This document shows positions 33,601-41,988 of a stretch of DNA of 64,000 nt, one piece after another. The stretch's first letter is position 1, and every line of letters begins with the position of its first letter. Source of the stretch: Streptomyces sp. SLBN-31 (GTDB taxonomy: Bacteria > Actinomycetota > Actinomycetes > Streptomycetales > Streptomycetaceae); the NCBI RefSeq assembly GCF_006715395.1, contig NZ_VFNC01000001.1, positions 310,001 to 374,000 on the forward strand. The letters run 5' to 3'. Under the pieces are notes generated by a model. The model was not told where the DNA came from, ran no database searches, and worked only from the letters and a program-made list of their open reading frames with translations. The translations under genes were made by a program, and so were the position numbers.

Positions 33601-34362
33601 TCACCGGCGCAGCGACTTGCCGAACCCGGCCGCCAGCGGCATCCGCAGGCCCAGGGGAGGCGGAGCCGCCAGCGCGTCCTCGACCGGCCGCGACAGCCCT
33701 CTGCCGAACAGCGCCCCCATCACGAAGTCCTCGGTCAGGGCGTGCACTTCACGCCGGTACTGGTGCAAACCGTGGCCGTCGGCGTGCACTTCGAACCGGC
33801 ACACCTCCCGGTTCGCCTTCTTCGCCCGGGCCGCCAGCCGGAACGACAGCTCCGGATCGGTCCGTTCGTCGTTCGTGCCGTGCACCATCAGCACCCGCCG
33901 GCCCACCAGCTGCTTCACCGGTTCAGGGGACGCCGCCACGTCCTCCTCCGGCAGCCAGGGCGCGATCGCCACCACGGAGTTGACGGCCTCGTGCCCGCCG
34001 GCGCGCAGCGCGGCCCGGCCGCCCATGTCGAAGCCGACGAGACACACGGGAACGTCCCCGTACCGCCGTACGACCTCGTCCACGCCCCAGGACGCGTCCC
34101 GGGCCAGGTGGGCCTCGGTGCCGTTCCAGCCCCGGTAGCGGTAGTGGACGACATGCGTGGCCAGCCCGTCCTCCCGGCCGGCCCGGGCCAGCCTGCGGCC
34201 CAACGCCCGCACGGAGGCGGTCGCCAGCATGGGAGACGGTCTGCGGTCGGACTCCTCGTCGCCGCCGGGGAGCAGCAGCACCGCCGCGCTCACCGCCGTC
34301 GGCTCCGGACCGATCGCCCTCCCCAGCCGGGCCTGTCGTACCGGCGTCGCTTGGTGTGCCAT
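33601..34362 (-). CDS. Alpha/beta hydrolase-fold protein with Asp in the nucleophile position
   Basis: A 253-residue alpha/beta hydrolase of the dienelactone-hydrolase-like superfamily. The nucleophile elbow reads GFDMGG where GxSxG is usual, so Asp replaces Ser, as in haloalkane dehalogenases and epoxide hydrolases. The acid is probably in VHGTNDERTDPE and the His in VHADGHGLHQY. The N-terminal part has AAVLLLPGGDEES, the oxyanion-side strand and loop. Substrate unknown; it could also be non-catalytic. It is convergent with the LysR gene and divergent from add, whose operator lies just upstream. Confidence 0.82.
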   Translation of the reverse strand: MAHQATPVRQARLGRAIGPEPTAVSAAVLLLPGGDEESDRRPSPMLATASVRALGRRLARAGREDGLATHVVHYRYRGWNGTEAHLARDASWGVDEVVRRYGDVPVCLVGFDMGGRAALRAGGHEAVNSVVAIAPWLPEEDVAASPEPVKQLVGRRVLMVHGTNDERTDPELSFRLAARAKKANREVCRFEVHADGHGLHQYRREVHALTEDFVMGALFGRGLSRPVEDALAAPPPLGLRMPLAAGFGKSLRR

Positions 34363-34447
34363 GACAGAACAGTGTCAGAAGCGAGGGTGTACATGACCCG
34401 TCGGTGCGGTCACCGTTACGTATCGACGCAGATGTACACCGCGCCGT

Positions 34448-34459
34448 CTACGCGCGTAG
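34448..34459. promoter_or_regulatory. Nucleoside-regulon palindrome before add
   Basis: Exact CTACGCGCGTAG. Its last base pairs run into the AGGAGG ribosome site of add, so a bound repressor would cover the start of the transcript. Identical copies precede deoC and the phosphorylase gene. Confidence 0.75.
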
Positions 34460-34475
34460 GAGGTAGAGTGCGGAA

Positions 34476-35633
34476 ATGACGAGCCAGACCATGTCGAACA
34501 CCCCGACGCCGGACCAGATCCGCCGGGCGCCGAAGGTTCTGCTGCACGACCACCTCGACGGCGGCCTCCGCCCGGGGACGATCGTCGAACTCGCCCACAG
34601 CACGGGCTACACACGCCTCCCCGAGACCGACCCCGGCAAGCTCGGCCTCTGGTTCCGCGAGGCGGCCGACTCCGGTTCGCTGGAGCGGTATCTGGAGACC
34701 TTCTCCCACACCGTCGGCGTCATGCAGACCCGCGACGCCCTCGTCCGGGTCGCGCGCGAGTGCGCCGAGGACCTCGCCGAGGACGGCGTCGTCTACGCGG
34801 AGGTGCGCTACGCGCCCGAACAGCACCTCGAGGGCGGGCTGAGCCTCGAAGAGGTCGTCGGGGCCGTCAACGAGGGCTTCCGGGAGGGCGAGCGGATCGC
34901 CCGTCTGAACGGCCACCGCATCCGCGTCGGCGCCCTGCTCACCGCCATGCGGCACGCCGCCCGCGCGCTGGAGATCGCCGAACTCGCCAACCGCTACCGC
35001 GACCTGGGCGTCGTCGGCTTCGACATCGCGGGCGCCGAGGCCGGCTACCCGCCCACCCGGCACCTCGACGCCTTCGAGTACCTCAAGCGGGAGAACAACC
35101 ACTTCACCATCCACGCCGGCGAGGCCTTCGGGCTGCCCTCCATCTGGCAGGCCCTGCAGTGGTGCGGCGCCGACCGGCTCGGGCACGGGGTGCGCATCAT
35201 CGACGACATCCAGGTGCAGGCCGACGGCTCGGTCAAGCTCGGGCGGCTCGCCTCCTACGTCCGGGACAAGCGCATCCCGCTGGAGCTGTGCCCCAGCTCC
35301 AACCTGCAGACCGGCGCCGCCTCCTCGTACGCAGAGCACCCGATCGGACTGCTGCGCCGGCTGCACTTCCGCGCCACGGTGAACACCGACAACCGGCTGA
35401 TGTCCGGCACCAGCATGAGCCGGGAATTCGAGCACCTTGTCGGCGCATTCGGTTACACGCTCGACGACATGCAGTGGTTCTCCGTCAATGCGATGAAATC
35501 AGCGTTCATTCCTTTCGATGAACGACTGGCCATGATCAATGACGTCGTCAAGCCGGGGTATGCGGAGCTGAAGTCCGAATGGCTGTTCCAGCAGACCGCC
35601 TCCACCAGCGCTCCTGCTGAGCCGGAGAGCTGA
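34476..35633 (+). CDS. add: Adenosine deaminase
   Basis: A 385-residue zinc enzyme that converts (deoxy)adenosine to (deoxy)inosine. Zinc ligands are His24 and His26 in HDHLDGG, the His of HAGE, and the Asp in NTDNRLMSG. The catalytic Glu lies in [10 protein letters not shown] and the general-base His in GHGVRI. The classical Asp-Asp pair reads Asp-Asn here, as I recall for other actinobacterial members. ATG 34476 is chosen on the AGGAGG plus CGGA context. Inosine and deoxyinosine made here are substrates for the purine nucleoside phosphorylase at 48549-49373. Own operator and terminator, so a single-gene unit. Confidence 0.94.
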   Translation: MTSQTMSNTPTPDQIRRAPKVLLHDHLDGGLRPGTIVELAHSTGYTRLPETDPGKLGLWFREAADSGSLERYLETFSHTVGVMQTRDALVRVARECAEDLAEDGVVYAEVRYAPEQHLEGGLSLEEVVGAVNEGFREGERIARLNGHRIRVGALLTAMRHAARALEIAELANRYRDLGVVGFDIAGAEAGYPPTRHLDAFEYLKRENNHFTIHAGEAFGLPSIWQALQWCGADRLGHGVRIIDDIQVQADGSVKLGRLASYVRDKRIPLELCPSSNLQTGAASSYAEHPIGLLRRLHFRATVNTDNRLMSGTSMSREFEHLVGAFGYTLDDMQWFSVNAMKSAFIPFDERLAMINDVVKPGYAELKSEWLFQQTASTSAPAEPES

Positions 35634-35655
35634 ACCGGCGATATCGGGGGCGCGG

Positions 35656-35688
35656 AATGCGGACGGGTATTCACAATCCGTCCGCATT
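35656..35688 (+). terminator. Terminator hairpin after add
   Basis: Perfect 11-bp stem AATGCGGACGG (35656-35666) with complement at 35678-35688, 11-base loop, followed by a T-containing stretch. Confidence 0.7.
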
Positions 35689-35771
35689 TCGATGTTTGCG
35701 GCGGCAGCGTCCGCGTGTTTACGTTCGGGGACCGCTCACATCCCCGTAACCCCATTTCGAGGACGCATTCA

Positions 35772-36128
35772 ATGAAGCAGTCTGCTGTCAGGACCCTCGG
35801 TGTCGCCGTCCTGGGCGCCGCTTTCGCCGCCGCGGGCTCGGGTGCCGCGACCGCGGCCCCGGGGCTCCCGAACGCCACCGGGGCGCTGGACAACGTCACC
35901 AAGACGCTCCCGGCGGAGAACCTCTCCCACGCGGTGCCGGGTGCCGGTGACACGGCGGCCCACAGCAAGGACGCGGTCGGCGCCGGGCTGGCCGCCGTGC
36001 AGCCGGGCGCGGCGCGGATCCTCGGCCACGGCCCGACCAAGCCCGTCGCCGGTCTGCTCGGCGGCCTCCCGGTGGCCCAGGGCCTGCCCACGCACGGTCT
36101 GCCGGTGAACGGCCTCCCGCTGGGCTGA
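35772..36128 (+). CDS. Small secreted protein
   Basis: A 118-residue exported protein. The first about 30 residues are a Sec signal (KQSAVRTLGVAVLGAAFAAA then SGAATAAPG) with cleavage likely after the TAA. The mature part is Ala/Gly/Pro-rich with a repeated GLP motif at the end (GLLGGLPVAQGLPTHGLPVNGLPLG). No enzyme domain is visible. ATG 35772 begins the signal; upstream frame is a shadow. Such proteins are common on the streptomycete surface; function unknown. A strong hairpin follows. Confidence 0.8.
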   Translation: MKQSAVRTLGVAVLGAAFAAAGSGAATAAPGLPNATGALDNVTKTLPAENLSHAVPGAGDTAAHSKDAVGAGLAAVQPGAARILGHGPTKPVAGLLGGLPVAQGLPTHGLPVNGLPLG

Positions 36129-36138
36129 CCCCTCGACG

Positions 36139-36184
36139 CGCCGATGGGGCGCGCCCCCTGGACACGGGGTGCGCCCCATCGGCG
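36139..36184. terminator. Terminator hairpin, bidirectional
   Basis: Perfect 14-bp stem CGCCGATGGGGCGC (36139-36152) with complement at 36171-36184, between the secreted-protein gene and the convergent PspC gene. Confidence 0.75.
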
Positions 36185-36199
36185 TACGCGCCGAAGGTG

Positions 36200-36403
36200 T
36201 CACCAGGCGGTGCGGGCCGCCTTGTCCTCCGAGGGCAACAGGATCCACAGGGCTATGTAGAGCAGGAACTGAGGGCCCGGCAACAGGCACGACACCAGGA
36301 AGATCACCCGCATCGTGGTCGCGGAGGTGCCGAAGCGCCGAGCCAGACCGGCGCACACTCCGCCGATCATGCGGCCGTTGGTGGGGCGGACGAGGGCGGA
36401 CAT
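36200..36403 (-). CDS. PspC-domain small membrane protein
   Basis: A 67-residue protein that is essentially one PspC domain: RMIGGVCAGLARRFGTSATTMRVIFLVSCLLPGPQFLLYIALWILLPSED. It has an amphipathic start and one or two membrane segments. ATG 36403 has AAGGAG nine bases upstream. PspC proteins take part in envelope stress signalling, but short stand-alone copies such as this have no assigned role. Transcribed in the same direction as the VanZ gene upstream, about 95 bases away. Confidence 0.88.
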   Translation of the reverse strand: MSALVRPTNGRMIGGVCAGLARRFGTSATTMRVIFLVSCLLPGPQFLLYIALWILLPSEDKAARTAW

Positions 36404-36498
36404 CTGCGGCTCCTTCGTGAGCGTCGAGTGGAGGAGGCCCTTGGCGGCTTCCTCATCTGCCTTCCACGCTACGGGGACGAAGGGGGTGAAGCATCGCT

Positions 36499-37059
36499 CT
36501 ACGGTGCGATCCCGACCCTGGGAAACGTCGGGGTCCGACCCTGAGCCGCCTCCTCCTGGTGGACGGCCGCGTGGCCGTCCCGCTCCGACCTGCGGCGCAG
36601 CCGGCCGCGTGCGGCCGGGACGACCGCGAGGTGGGCCAGGGCCACCCCGACCGTGTTGAGGAGCAGGGAGTCCACGTCCGGGACGCGGCCCGCGACGCCC
36701 GTCTGGAGCAGCAGTATGGCGAGCGAGACCAGGGCGCCGGCCGCGGTCGTGCGGACCAGGGAGCCGAGCGGCGAGGAGTGCAGCCTGCCGTGGGCCGCCG
36801 GAAGCAGCACACCCAGCGGGGCGAGCAGGACGAGACCCTCGGCGATCCGACGGGCCGCCACCTGCCAGCCCAGCAGCAGATCGGCCCGGATGCCGGCGAG
36901 CGGACGCACGTTCGGCGGCGTCACCCAGGGCACGTCCAGCGGGCGCAGCGTGAGCCAGGCGACGAGCGCGAGGTGTGCGACGAGGAGGACACCCCCTGTC
37001 ACACGGATGCGGATCGCGGCGCTGCCGCCGATGGAGCCTTGACGCTGCACGCTGCCCAA
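36499..37059 (-). CDS. VanZ-like membrane protein
   Basis: A protein of about 186 residues with four hydrophobic segments and the VanZ-like landmarks VAWLTLRPLD near the first helix, NVRPLAGIRADLL, EGLVLLAPLGVLLPA and VDSLLLNTVGVALAHLAVV. In the vancomycin cluster VanZ gives teicoplanin tolerance; for chromosomal homologues the function is unknown. TTG 37059 with GGAGGG six bases upstream is preferred; GTG 37050 is an alternative. The C-terminal 35 residues are polar and basic and lie in the cytoplasm. Confidence 0.82.
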   Translation of the reverse strand: MGSVQRQGSIGGSAAIRIRVTGGVLLVAHLALVAWLTLRPLDVPWVTPPNVRPLAGIRADLLLGWQVAARRIAEGLVLLAPLGVLLPAAHGRLHSSPLGSLVRTTAAGALVSLAILLLQTGVAGRVPDVDSLLLNTVGVALAHLAVVPAARGRLRRRSERDGHAAVHQEEAAQGRTPTFPRVGIAP

Positions 37060-37143
37060 GACGCGCCCTCCGGCGGGATCGGTTCCGTGTTGCCCCGACG
37101 TACCGCTGTGAGGCCTGTGCCACACCTGGGGTTCAGGGGCGGT

Positions 37144-37806
37144 TCAGCCGCCCGTGACCCGGCTCGACGGCGGCTGCTCGCTGCCCGGGCGGGAGCGCAC
37201 CTCGTCCGTGCACTCATAGCGGCGCAGCGGCCCGCGCCCGGGCCCGCCGAGGATCACCGAGCCGTCGCCCTCGGCCGCCGCCGAGTCCGAGAACGTGCAC
37301 ACGACCTGGGCGAGCGCGTAGGAGGTCAGGTCACCCGGGGCGGTGCTCAGCCGCAGCGCGTCGTCGGGGTCGCCGGCCCGCGGGCCGCCGACCGTCATGC
37401 CACCGCGCACGCCCGTGGTGTAACCGGCCTCCTTCTCGACGGCCGACGGCGTCGCCGCCAGCTGGTCGAGCAGCCCCTGCGCCACCAGGACGCGCCGCTG
37501 CGAGTCCGCCGTACCGTCCGGCACGCGCACCGCCCGGTCGACGGCCACCAGCGACGAGCCGCACAGCAGGAACACCTGCACGGGCAGGCCGCGCGAGGCC
37601 TGCGCCGAGACGTCCGGCTGGGCCAGGGAACAGGTGACCTGCGAGGGCGCCGCGCCGAAGTCCGTCGGGACCTGGGTGGAGCGGATGCCGCAGCCGGCGA
37701 GCAGCCCGGCGAGGACGGGCAGCGCCGGCAGGAGCCACGCCTTCGACCGGCGATCCCGAACGGCAGGCGGAAGCCAGGGCCACGACCGGCGTCCCCGTAC
37801 GTCCAT
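37144..37806 (-). CDS. Lipoprotein coupled to afsQ1-afsQ2
   Basis: A lipoprotein of about 220 residues. The N-terminus is basic, then a hydrophobic stretch ending in the lipobox LAGLLAGC (Cys about 39). The mature domain has the pattern QVFLLCGSSLVAVDRAV and RRVLVAQGLLDQL, reminiscent of GerMN-type domains but not clearly one. Its ATG shares a base with the afsQ2 stop (TGATG), so it is translated with the histidine kinase. An extracytoplasmic accessory or sensor for AfsQ2 is the natural inference; in S. coelicolor the corresponding gene is SCO4905 (from memory). Confidence 0.85.
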   Translation of the reverse strand: MDVRGRRSWPWLPPAVRDRRSKAWLLPALPVLAGLLAGCGIRSTQVPTDFGAAPSQVTCSLAQPDVSAQASRGLPVQVFLLCGSSLVAVDRAVRVPDGTADSQRRVLVAQGLLDQLAATPSAVEKEAGYTTGVRGGMTVGGPRAGDPDDALRLSTAPGDLTSYALAQVVCTFSDSAAAEGDGSVILGGPGRGPLRRYECTDEVRSRPGSEQPPSSRVTGG

Positions 37807-39383
37807 CACGCGTCCCTCTTCTCGGCCTCGCCGTCGGCGTCCTCCGTGAGTGCCGACCCGTCCCGCGGCAGGCGCAGCGTGAACACCGCTCCGCCCTCGG
37901 GCGAGTTGGCGGCGGTGATCCCGCCGCCGTGGATGTGGGCGTTCTCCATGGCGATGGAGAGGCCGAGTCCGCTGCCGTCGGAGCGCGGGCGGGAGGCGCT
38001 CGCCTTGTAGAAACGGTCGAAGACGTGCGGGAGGACGTCCTCCGGGATGCCGGGCCCGTGGTCGCGCACGGCGATCACGACCTCCGCGCCCTTCCCGCCC
38101 TGCCCGTCCGAGGCCCGCACCGAGACCCGTACCGGCGAGCCGCCGTGCTTGAGCGCGTTGCCGACCAGGTTGGCGAGGATGACGTCCAGGCGGCGCGGGT
38201 CCAGGCGGGCGTGGATGCCACGTTCGGCGTCCAGCTCGACGGCGTCCAGCCAGGCGCGAGCGTCGATGCAGGCGGTGATCTGGTCGGCGACGTCGACGTC
38301 GTCCAGGACCAGCTTCGCCGTGCCCGCGTCGAAACGCGTGACCTCCATCAGGTTCTCGACGAGGTCGTTGAGCCGTCGGGTCTCGCTGACGACGAGCCGT
38401 ACGGCGGGCTCGATCATCGGATCGATCGACCCCGACTCCGCCTCCAGCTCCTCCTCCAGGATCTCCGTCACGGCGGTGATCGCGGTGAGCGGGGTACGGA
38501 GTTCATGGCTCATGTCGGCGACGAACCGCCGGGACGCCTCGTCCCGCGTGGCCATGTCGTCGACCCGTTTCTCCAGCGCCTCGGCCGCGTCGTTGAACGT
38601 CCGCGAAAGATCGGCCAGTTCATCGGTTCCCGAGACCCGCAGCCGGGTGTCCAGCCTGCCCTCGCCGAGCCGGCGCGCGGCGACCCCCAGCCGCTGCACG
38701 GGCTTGAGCACGGTCGACGCGGCGGCCTGCGCGAGCAGCGCCGAGCCGACCAGCGCCAGGCCGGTGGCGATGCCCAGCGACCAGGCCAGCGAGTTGAGGT
38801 CCTTGGCCTCCGGCTCCAGCGACTTCAGCATGTACCCGGTCACCCCGCCGTCGATCACCTTCGTGCCGGCCACCAGATACGGCGTGCCGTGGTCGGTGAT
38901 GCGCTGCCAGTACAGGTGATACGCGTACTTGTTGCCGGAGTCGACCTCCTGCCGCTTGTTCACGGCCGCCCGCAGGGACGCGGGCACGTCCCGCAGCGAG
39001 AAGCCGTCCAGGGCTCCCGAACTGCCGTACACCGTCTTGCCGTCGGCGTCCCGGGCGACGAGCAGCACGCTGAAGCGCTGGCTGCTGTTGGCCATCTGGC
39101 CCGCCGTGCGCTGCAGTTCGTCCTGCGTGGTGTGCGGGGGCAGGGTGCCCGCCCGGTTCTGCATCGCCTGCTTGAAGTCGCCGAGCACGGCGTCCTGGGT
39201 ACGGGTGAGCACGGCCTCGCGGTTGAGCCAGTACGCGATGCCCGAAGCGGAGACGGCCGCGGTCAGCGCGACCAGCCCGAACACGACGACCAGACGCAGC
39301 CGCAGACTGGTGAACCGCAGCCGCGACAGATGACCCTTGCGAGTCGCGGCCCAGCCGCGAACCCCCCCTTGCGCTTCGGTCAC
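37806..39383 (-). CDS. afsQ2: Sensor histidine kinase AfsQ2
   Basis: A 525-residue membrane kinase. First helix about 30-50 (LVVVFGLVALTAAVSASGIAYWL), extracellular sensor about 51-195, second helix about 200-220, HAMP about 220-275, then HisKA with the H-box FVADMSHELRTPLTAI, N-box NLVGNALKHG and G-boxes DHGPGIPEDV and GSGLGLSIA. GTG 39383 overlaps the afsQ1 stop (GTGA). In S. coelicolor AfsQ1/AfsQ2 control antibiotic production, nitrogen assimilation and development on glutamate media. The signal is unknown; the coupled lipoprotein may help detect it. Confidence 0.95.
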   Translation of the reverse strand: MTEAQGGVRGWAATRKGHLSRLRFTSLRLRLVVVFGLVALTAAVSASGIAYWLNREAVLTRTQDAVLGDFKQAMQNRAGTLPPHTTQDELQRTAGQMANSSQRFSVLLVARDADGKTVYGSSGALDGFSLRDVPASLRAAVNKRQEVDSGNKYAYHLYWQRITDHGTPYLVAGTKVIDGGVTGYMLKSLEPEAKDLNSLAWSLGIATGLALVGSALLAQAAASTVLKPVQRLGVAARRLGEGRLDTRLRVSGTDELADLSRTFNDAAEALEKRVDDMATRDEASRRFVADMSHELRTPLTAITAVTEILEEELEAESGSIDPMIEPAVRLVVSETRRLNDLVENLMEVTRFDAGTAKLVLDDVDVADQITACIDARAWLDAVELDAERGIHARLDPRRLDVILANLVGNALKHGGSPVRVSVRASDGQGGKGAEVVIAVRDHGPGIPEDVLPHVFDRFYKASASRPRSDGSGLGLSIAMENAHIHGGGITAANSPEGGAVFTLRLPRDGSALTEDADGEAEKRDA

Positions 39384-40057
39384 TGAGGCGAGTCCAGCCG
39401 GTAGCCCACGCCGCGCACGGTACGGATCAGCGTCGGGGACGAGGGCACGTCCTCGACCTTGGCGCGCAGCCGCTGGACACAGGCGTCCACCAGCCGCGAG
39501 TCACCGAGGTAGTCGTGCTCCCAGACCAGGCGCAGCAACTGCTGCCGGGACAGCGCCTGTCCCGGCCGCCGGCTCAGCTCCAGCAGGAGCCTGAGCTCGG
39601 TCGGGGTCAGCTGCAGGTCCTCGCCGTTCTTCGTGACCGTCATCGCGGCACGGTCGATCACGAGGCTGCCGAACGTCGCCGAGTCGCTCGCCTCCCGCTC
39701 GCCGCGCCGCAGCACGGCCCGGATCCGGGCGTCCAGCACCCGGCCCTGGACGGGTTTGACGACATAGTCGTCGGCGCCGGACTCCAGGCCCACCACCACA
39801 TCGATGTCATCGCTGCGCGCGGTCAGCAGAATGATCGGCAGCTGGTCGGTGCGCCGGATGCGCCGGCACACCTCGAAACCGTCGATGCCGGGCAGCATGA
39901 CGTCCAGCACGATCAGGTCCGGCCGCTGCTCGCGCAGCAGCTTCAGGCCGTCCTCGCCGGTGGCAGCGGTGGCCACGCGGTGTCCCTGGCGCGTCAGTGA
40001 GAGCTCCAGGGCCGTTCGGATGGCGTCGTCGTCCTCGATCAGCAACAGGGAAGGCAC
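39380..40057 (-). CDS. afsQ1: Response regulator AfsQ1
   Basis: A 225-residue OmpR/PhoB-type regulator, the same length as S. coelicolor AfsQ1. The receiver domain has SLLLIEDDDAIRTAL, phosphorylated Asp in LIVLDVMLPGIDG (about 52), Thr in LLTAR and Lys in YVVKPV. The winged-helix C-terminus has LTPTELRLLLELSRRPGQALSR and RTVRGVGYRL. GTG 40057 is chosen to match the known protein; ATG 40066 would add three residues. It binds GTnAC-n6-GTnAC sites, one of which lies in the divergent gap to sigQ, so it likely controls both sides. Confidence 0.95.
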   Translation of the reverse strand: MPSLLLIEDDDAIRTALELSLTRQGHRVATAATGEDGLKLLREQRPDLIVLDVMLPGIDGFEVCRRIRRTDQLPIILLTARSDDIDVVVGLESGADDYVVKPVQGRVLDARIRAVLRRGEREASDSATFGSLVIDRAAMTVTKNGEDLQLTPTELRLLLELSRRPGQALSRQQLLRLVWEHDYLGDSRLVDACVQRLRAKVEDVPSSPTLIRTVRGVGYRLDSPQ

Positions 40058-40165
40058 GGGGCTCATTCTGGCCCATGGAGGGGGTCCGGTACGACACCTG
40101 GACCAATGCATGCGCCTACCGCTTCTCTCTGTGACCTTGCCGTGTCTTCCCTGCGACCGACCCCT

Positions 40166-40181
40166 GTGACAGGTCTGTGAC
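40166..40181. promoter_or_regulatory. AfsQ1 box in afsQ1-sigQ gap
   Basis: GTGACAGGTCTGTGAC is an exact GTnAC-n6-GTnAC site between the divergent afsQ1 and sigQ genes. Direct AfsQ1 control of sigQ is reported for S. coelicolor. The 231-bp gap shows no other gene. Confidence 0.8.
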
Positions 40182-40288
40182 AGTCGGCGGACACGGCCAT
40201 GAAGGTGCGGGGGCAAGCTTTTCGGCACAGGCAAGGAAGCACCGCCTGAGCAAGCAGAACACCGGAAGTCCACGACGGGGGGCGCGAG

Positions 40289-41032
40289 ATGAACACGCTG
40301 CACGGCATGAGCACCAGCGCAGTGGTCACGCGCCTGCACGACGTGAACGGGGGCCGGGGTTCGGAGAAGTCCGGCGCCGTGAGCGGGCGGGGGTGCGCTC
40401 GCGGCGCCGGGCGTCAGCACACCGCCTTCATGACGGTGGTTGACGGTTTCACGGGGGAAACGCACGGGGGAAGCGCGTACGGGGAGGGCTCGGGGGAGCG
40501 TCGTTCGCTGTCGGAGGCGGAGTTCACCGCCTACGTCCAGGAGCGCCGCGCCTCCCTGTACGCCACCGCCTACCACCTGACCGGTGACCGCTTCGAGGCC
40601 GAGGACCTGCTGCAGAGCGCGCTGTTCTCGACGTACAAGGCCTGGGACCGGATCAGCGACAAGGCCGCGGTCGGGGGCTACCTGCGCCGCACCATGACGA
40701 ACCTGCACATCAGCGCGTGGCGCCGCCGCAAGCTGAACGAGTACCCGACCGAGGAGCTGCCGGAGACGCCCGGCGACACGGACGCGATGCGCGGCACCGA
40801 ACTGCGCGCCGTCCTGTGGCAGGCACTCGCCCGGCTGCCCGAACTCCAGCGCACGATGCTGGTCCTGCGCTACTACGAGGGCCGCACCGACCCGGAGATC
40901 GCGGAGATCCTCGACATCAGTGTCGGCACGGTGAAGTCGAGCATCTGGCGGTCGCTGCGCCGGCTGCGCGAGGACGAGGTCCTCAGCTTCGGCCGTGACG
41001 AGGAGGACGCCTTCGGGGAGCTGGTCGCCTGA
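40289..41032 (+). CDS. sigQ: ECF sigma factor SigQ
   Basis: A 247-residue SigE-family sigma factor. A disordered N-terminus (about 1-75) precedes region 2 (LYATAYHLTGDRFEAEDLLQSALFSTYKAWDRI ... YLRRTMTNLHISAWRRRK) and region 4 (LPELQRTMLVLRYYEGRTDPEIAEILDISVGTVKSSIWRSLRRLRE). It is divergent from afsQ1 with an AfsQ1 box between them. In S. coelicolor SigQ is an AfsQ1 target that antagonises antibiotic production. ATG 40289 is the longest credible start; a second ATG lies six codons on. A G-rich tract and hairpin follow. Confidence 0.92.
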   Translation: MNTLHGMSTSAVVTRLHDVNGGRGSEKSGAVSGRGCARGAGRQHTAFMTVVDGFTGETHGGSAYGEGSGERRSLSEAEFTAYVQERRASLYATAYHLTGDRFEAEDLLQSALFSTYKAWDRISDKAAVGGYLRRTMTNLHISAWRRRKLNEYPTEELPETPGDTDAMRGTELRAVLWQALARLPELQRTMLVLRYYEGRTDPEIAEILDISVGTVKSSIWRSLRRLREDEVLSFGRDEEDAFGELVA

Positions 41033-41037
41033 GGGCC

Positions 41038-41140
41038 GGGGGGAGCAGGTGACGGGGGAGCGGTAACACCGGGGGTCATGGGGGACCGACGGGGGACACG
41101 GGGGAAGTCCCACCGGGGGGAGACACGGGGGAACGGGGGG
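41038..41140 (+). other. G-run tract downstream of sigQ
   Basis: Nine runs of five or six G within about 105 bases of the coding strand, spaced 3-14 bases apart in an A/C-containing background (GGGGGA repeats). The spacing allows G-quadruplexes in DNA or in the sigQ 3' transcript. No gene is seen here. Confidence 0.6.
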
Positions 41141-41141
41141 A

Positions 41142-41178
41142 GCGGGACTGGAGGGCCGGGGGGTCCGTCCAGTCCCGC
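41142..41178. terminator. Terminator between sigQ and kinase gene
   Basis: Perfect 11-bp stem GCGGGACTGGA (41142-41152) with complement at 41168-41178, followed by CTTTCG. It lies between convergent genes and can serve both. Confidence 0.7.
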
Positions 41179-41224
41179 TTTCGCGTGTGCCCGCTCGCGC
41201 CGGTGTCCGGCGGGCCGCGCGGGG

Positions 41225-41860
41225 TCAGGCCGTCGGCGTCGAGGACGGGTGGCGGGTCACCGCCGCGGTGGCCAGCCGGGTCAGGGCCTCGTCGCGGTCG
41301 CAGGGGTGGGCGCCCAGGGTGGTCTGACGGGAGACGATCGTGCGCTCCTGGCGCATCAGGCGCCAGCCCCGGCGCAGCAGGAACGGCACCGACTTGCGGC
41401 CCTCCTTCAGGTCCCGCACGAAACGGCGGCGGAAGGTGCGCACCGGGCCCCGGCTCAGGCACAGCGCGTCCGCGAGCAGCCCCTCCTGCCGGCACCGGTC
41501 GATGATCTCGGCGGCGAAGACGCCCTCCGCCACGAACAGCGGGGTGCGCCCGATGTCCACGGCGTCCTCGCCGGTGCGCGCGGAGAGGGAGAGGTCGTAC
41601 ACGGGGATCTTCGTACGGCCCGTGCGGCACAGGTCGGCTATCGCCGCCACCGCCGCCCGGCTGTCCCAGGAGTCCGGGTGGTCCCAGTCGATGTCGGAAC
41701 TCCCCGCCACCAGCGGCAGCGTCGGGTCGTCGCCCTCCTTGTAGAAGTCGTCCAGGCGCAGCACGGGCAGGCCCGAGCGGGCGGCGACGAGGGACTTGCC
41801 CGAGCCCGAGGGGCCGCAGAGCAGCACGACACGGGCGGAGGTGGGGAGATGGATGCTCAC
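41225..41860 (-). CDS. Uridine-kinase-like P-loop protein
   Basis: A 211-residue P-loop NTPase resembling uridine kinase / phosphoribulokinase-type kinases. Walker A is VVLLCGPSGSGKSLVAA (about 11-27), followed by LRLDDFYKEGDD, which matches the uridine kinase substrate loop, and a VPVYDLS-like segment (KIPVYDLSLS). GTG 41860 starts shortly before the first strand; longer frames are low-complexity. Uridine salvage to UMP would fit the nucleoside genes in the window, but it carries no shared palindrome and substrate is unproven. Confidence 0.82.
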   Translation of the reverse strand: MSIHLPTSARVVLLCGPSGSGKSLVAARSGLPVLRLDDFYKEGDDPTLPLVAGSSDIDWDHPDSWDSRAAVAAIADLCRTGRTKIPVYDLSLSARTGEDAVDIGRTPLFVAEGVFAAEIIDRCRQEGLLADALCLSRGPVRTFRRRFVRDLKEGRKSVPFLLRRGWRLMRQERTIVSRQTTLGAHPCDRDEALTRLATAAVTRHPSSTPTA

Positions 41861-41988
41861 GGGACACCAGTTTGACGCATTCCGTACGCCCTGCCGACCC
41901 CGCGGGTCGGCATTGGATCGCGCGTCACACCTCAACTACCCTTCGTGTCGACCCGATTACCCCGCGCATCAGAAGGTGGCACCAGCAC

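Noticed and set aside
41038..41178. Small coding frame in the G-rich tract
   Set aside because: Frames here read only Gly/Glu/Asp repeats and end in the terminator; no ribosome site.
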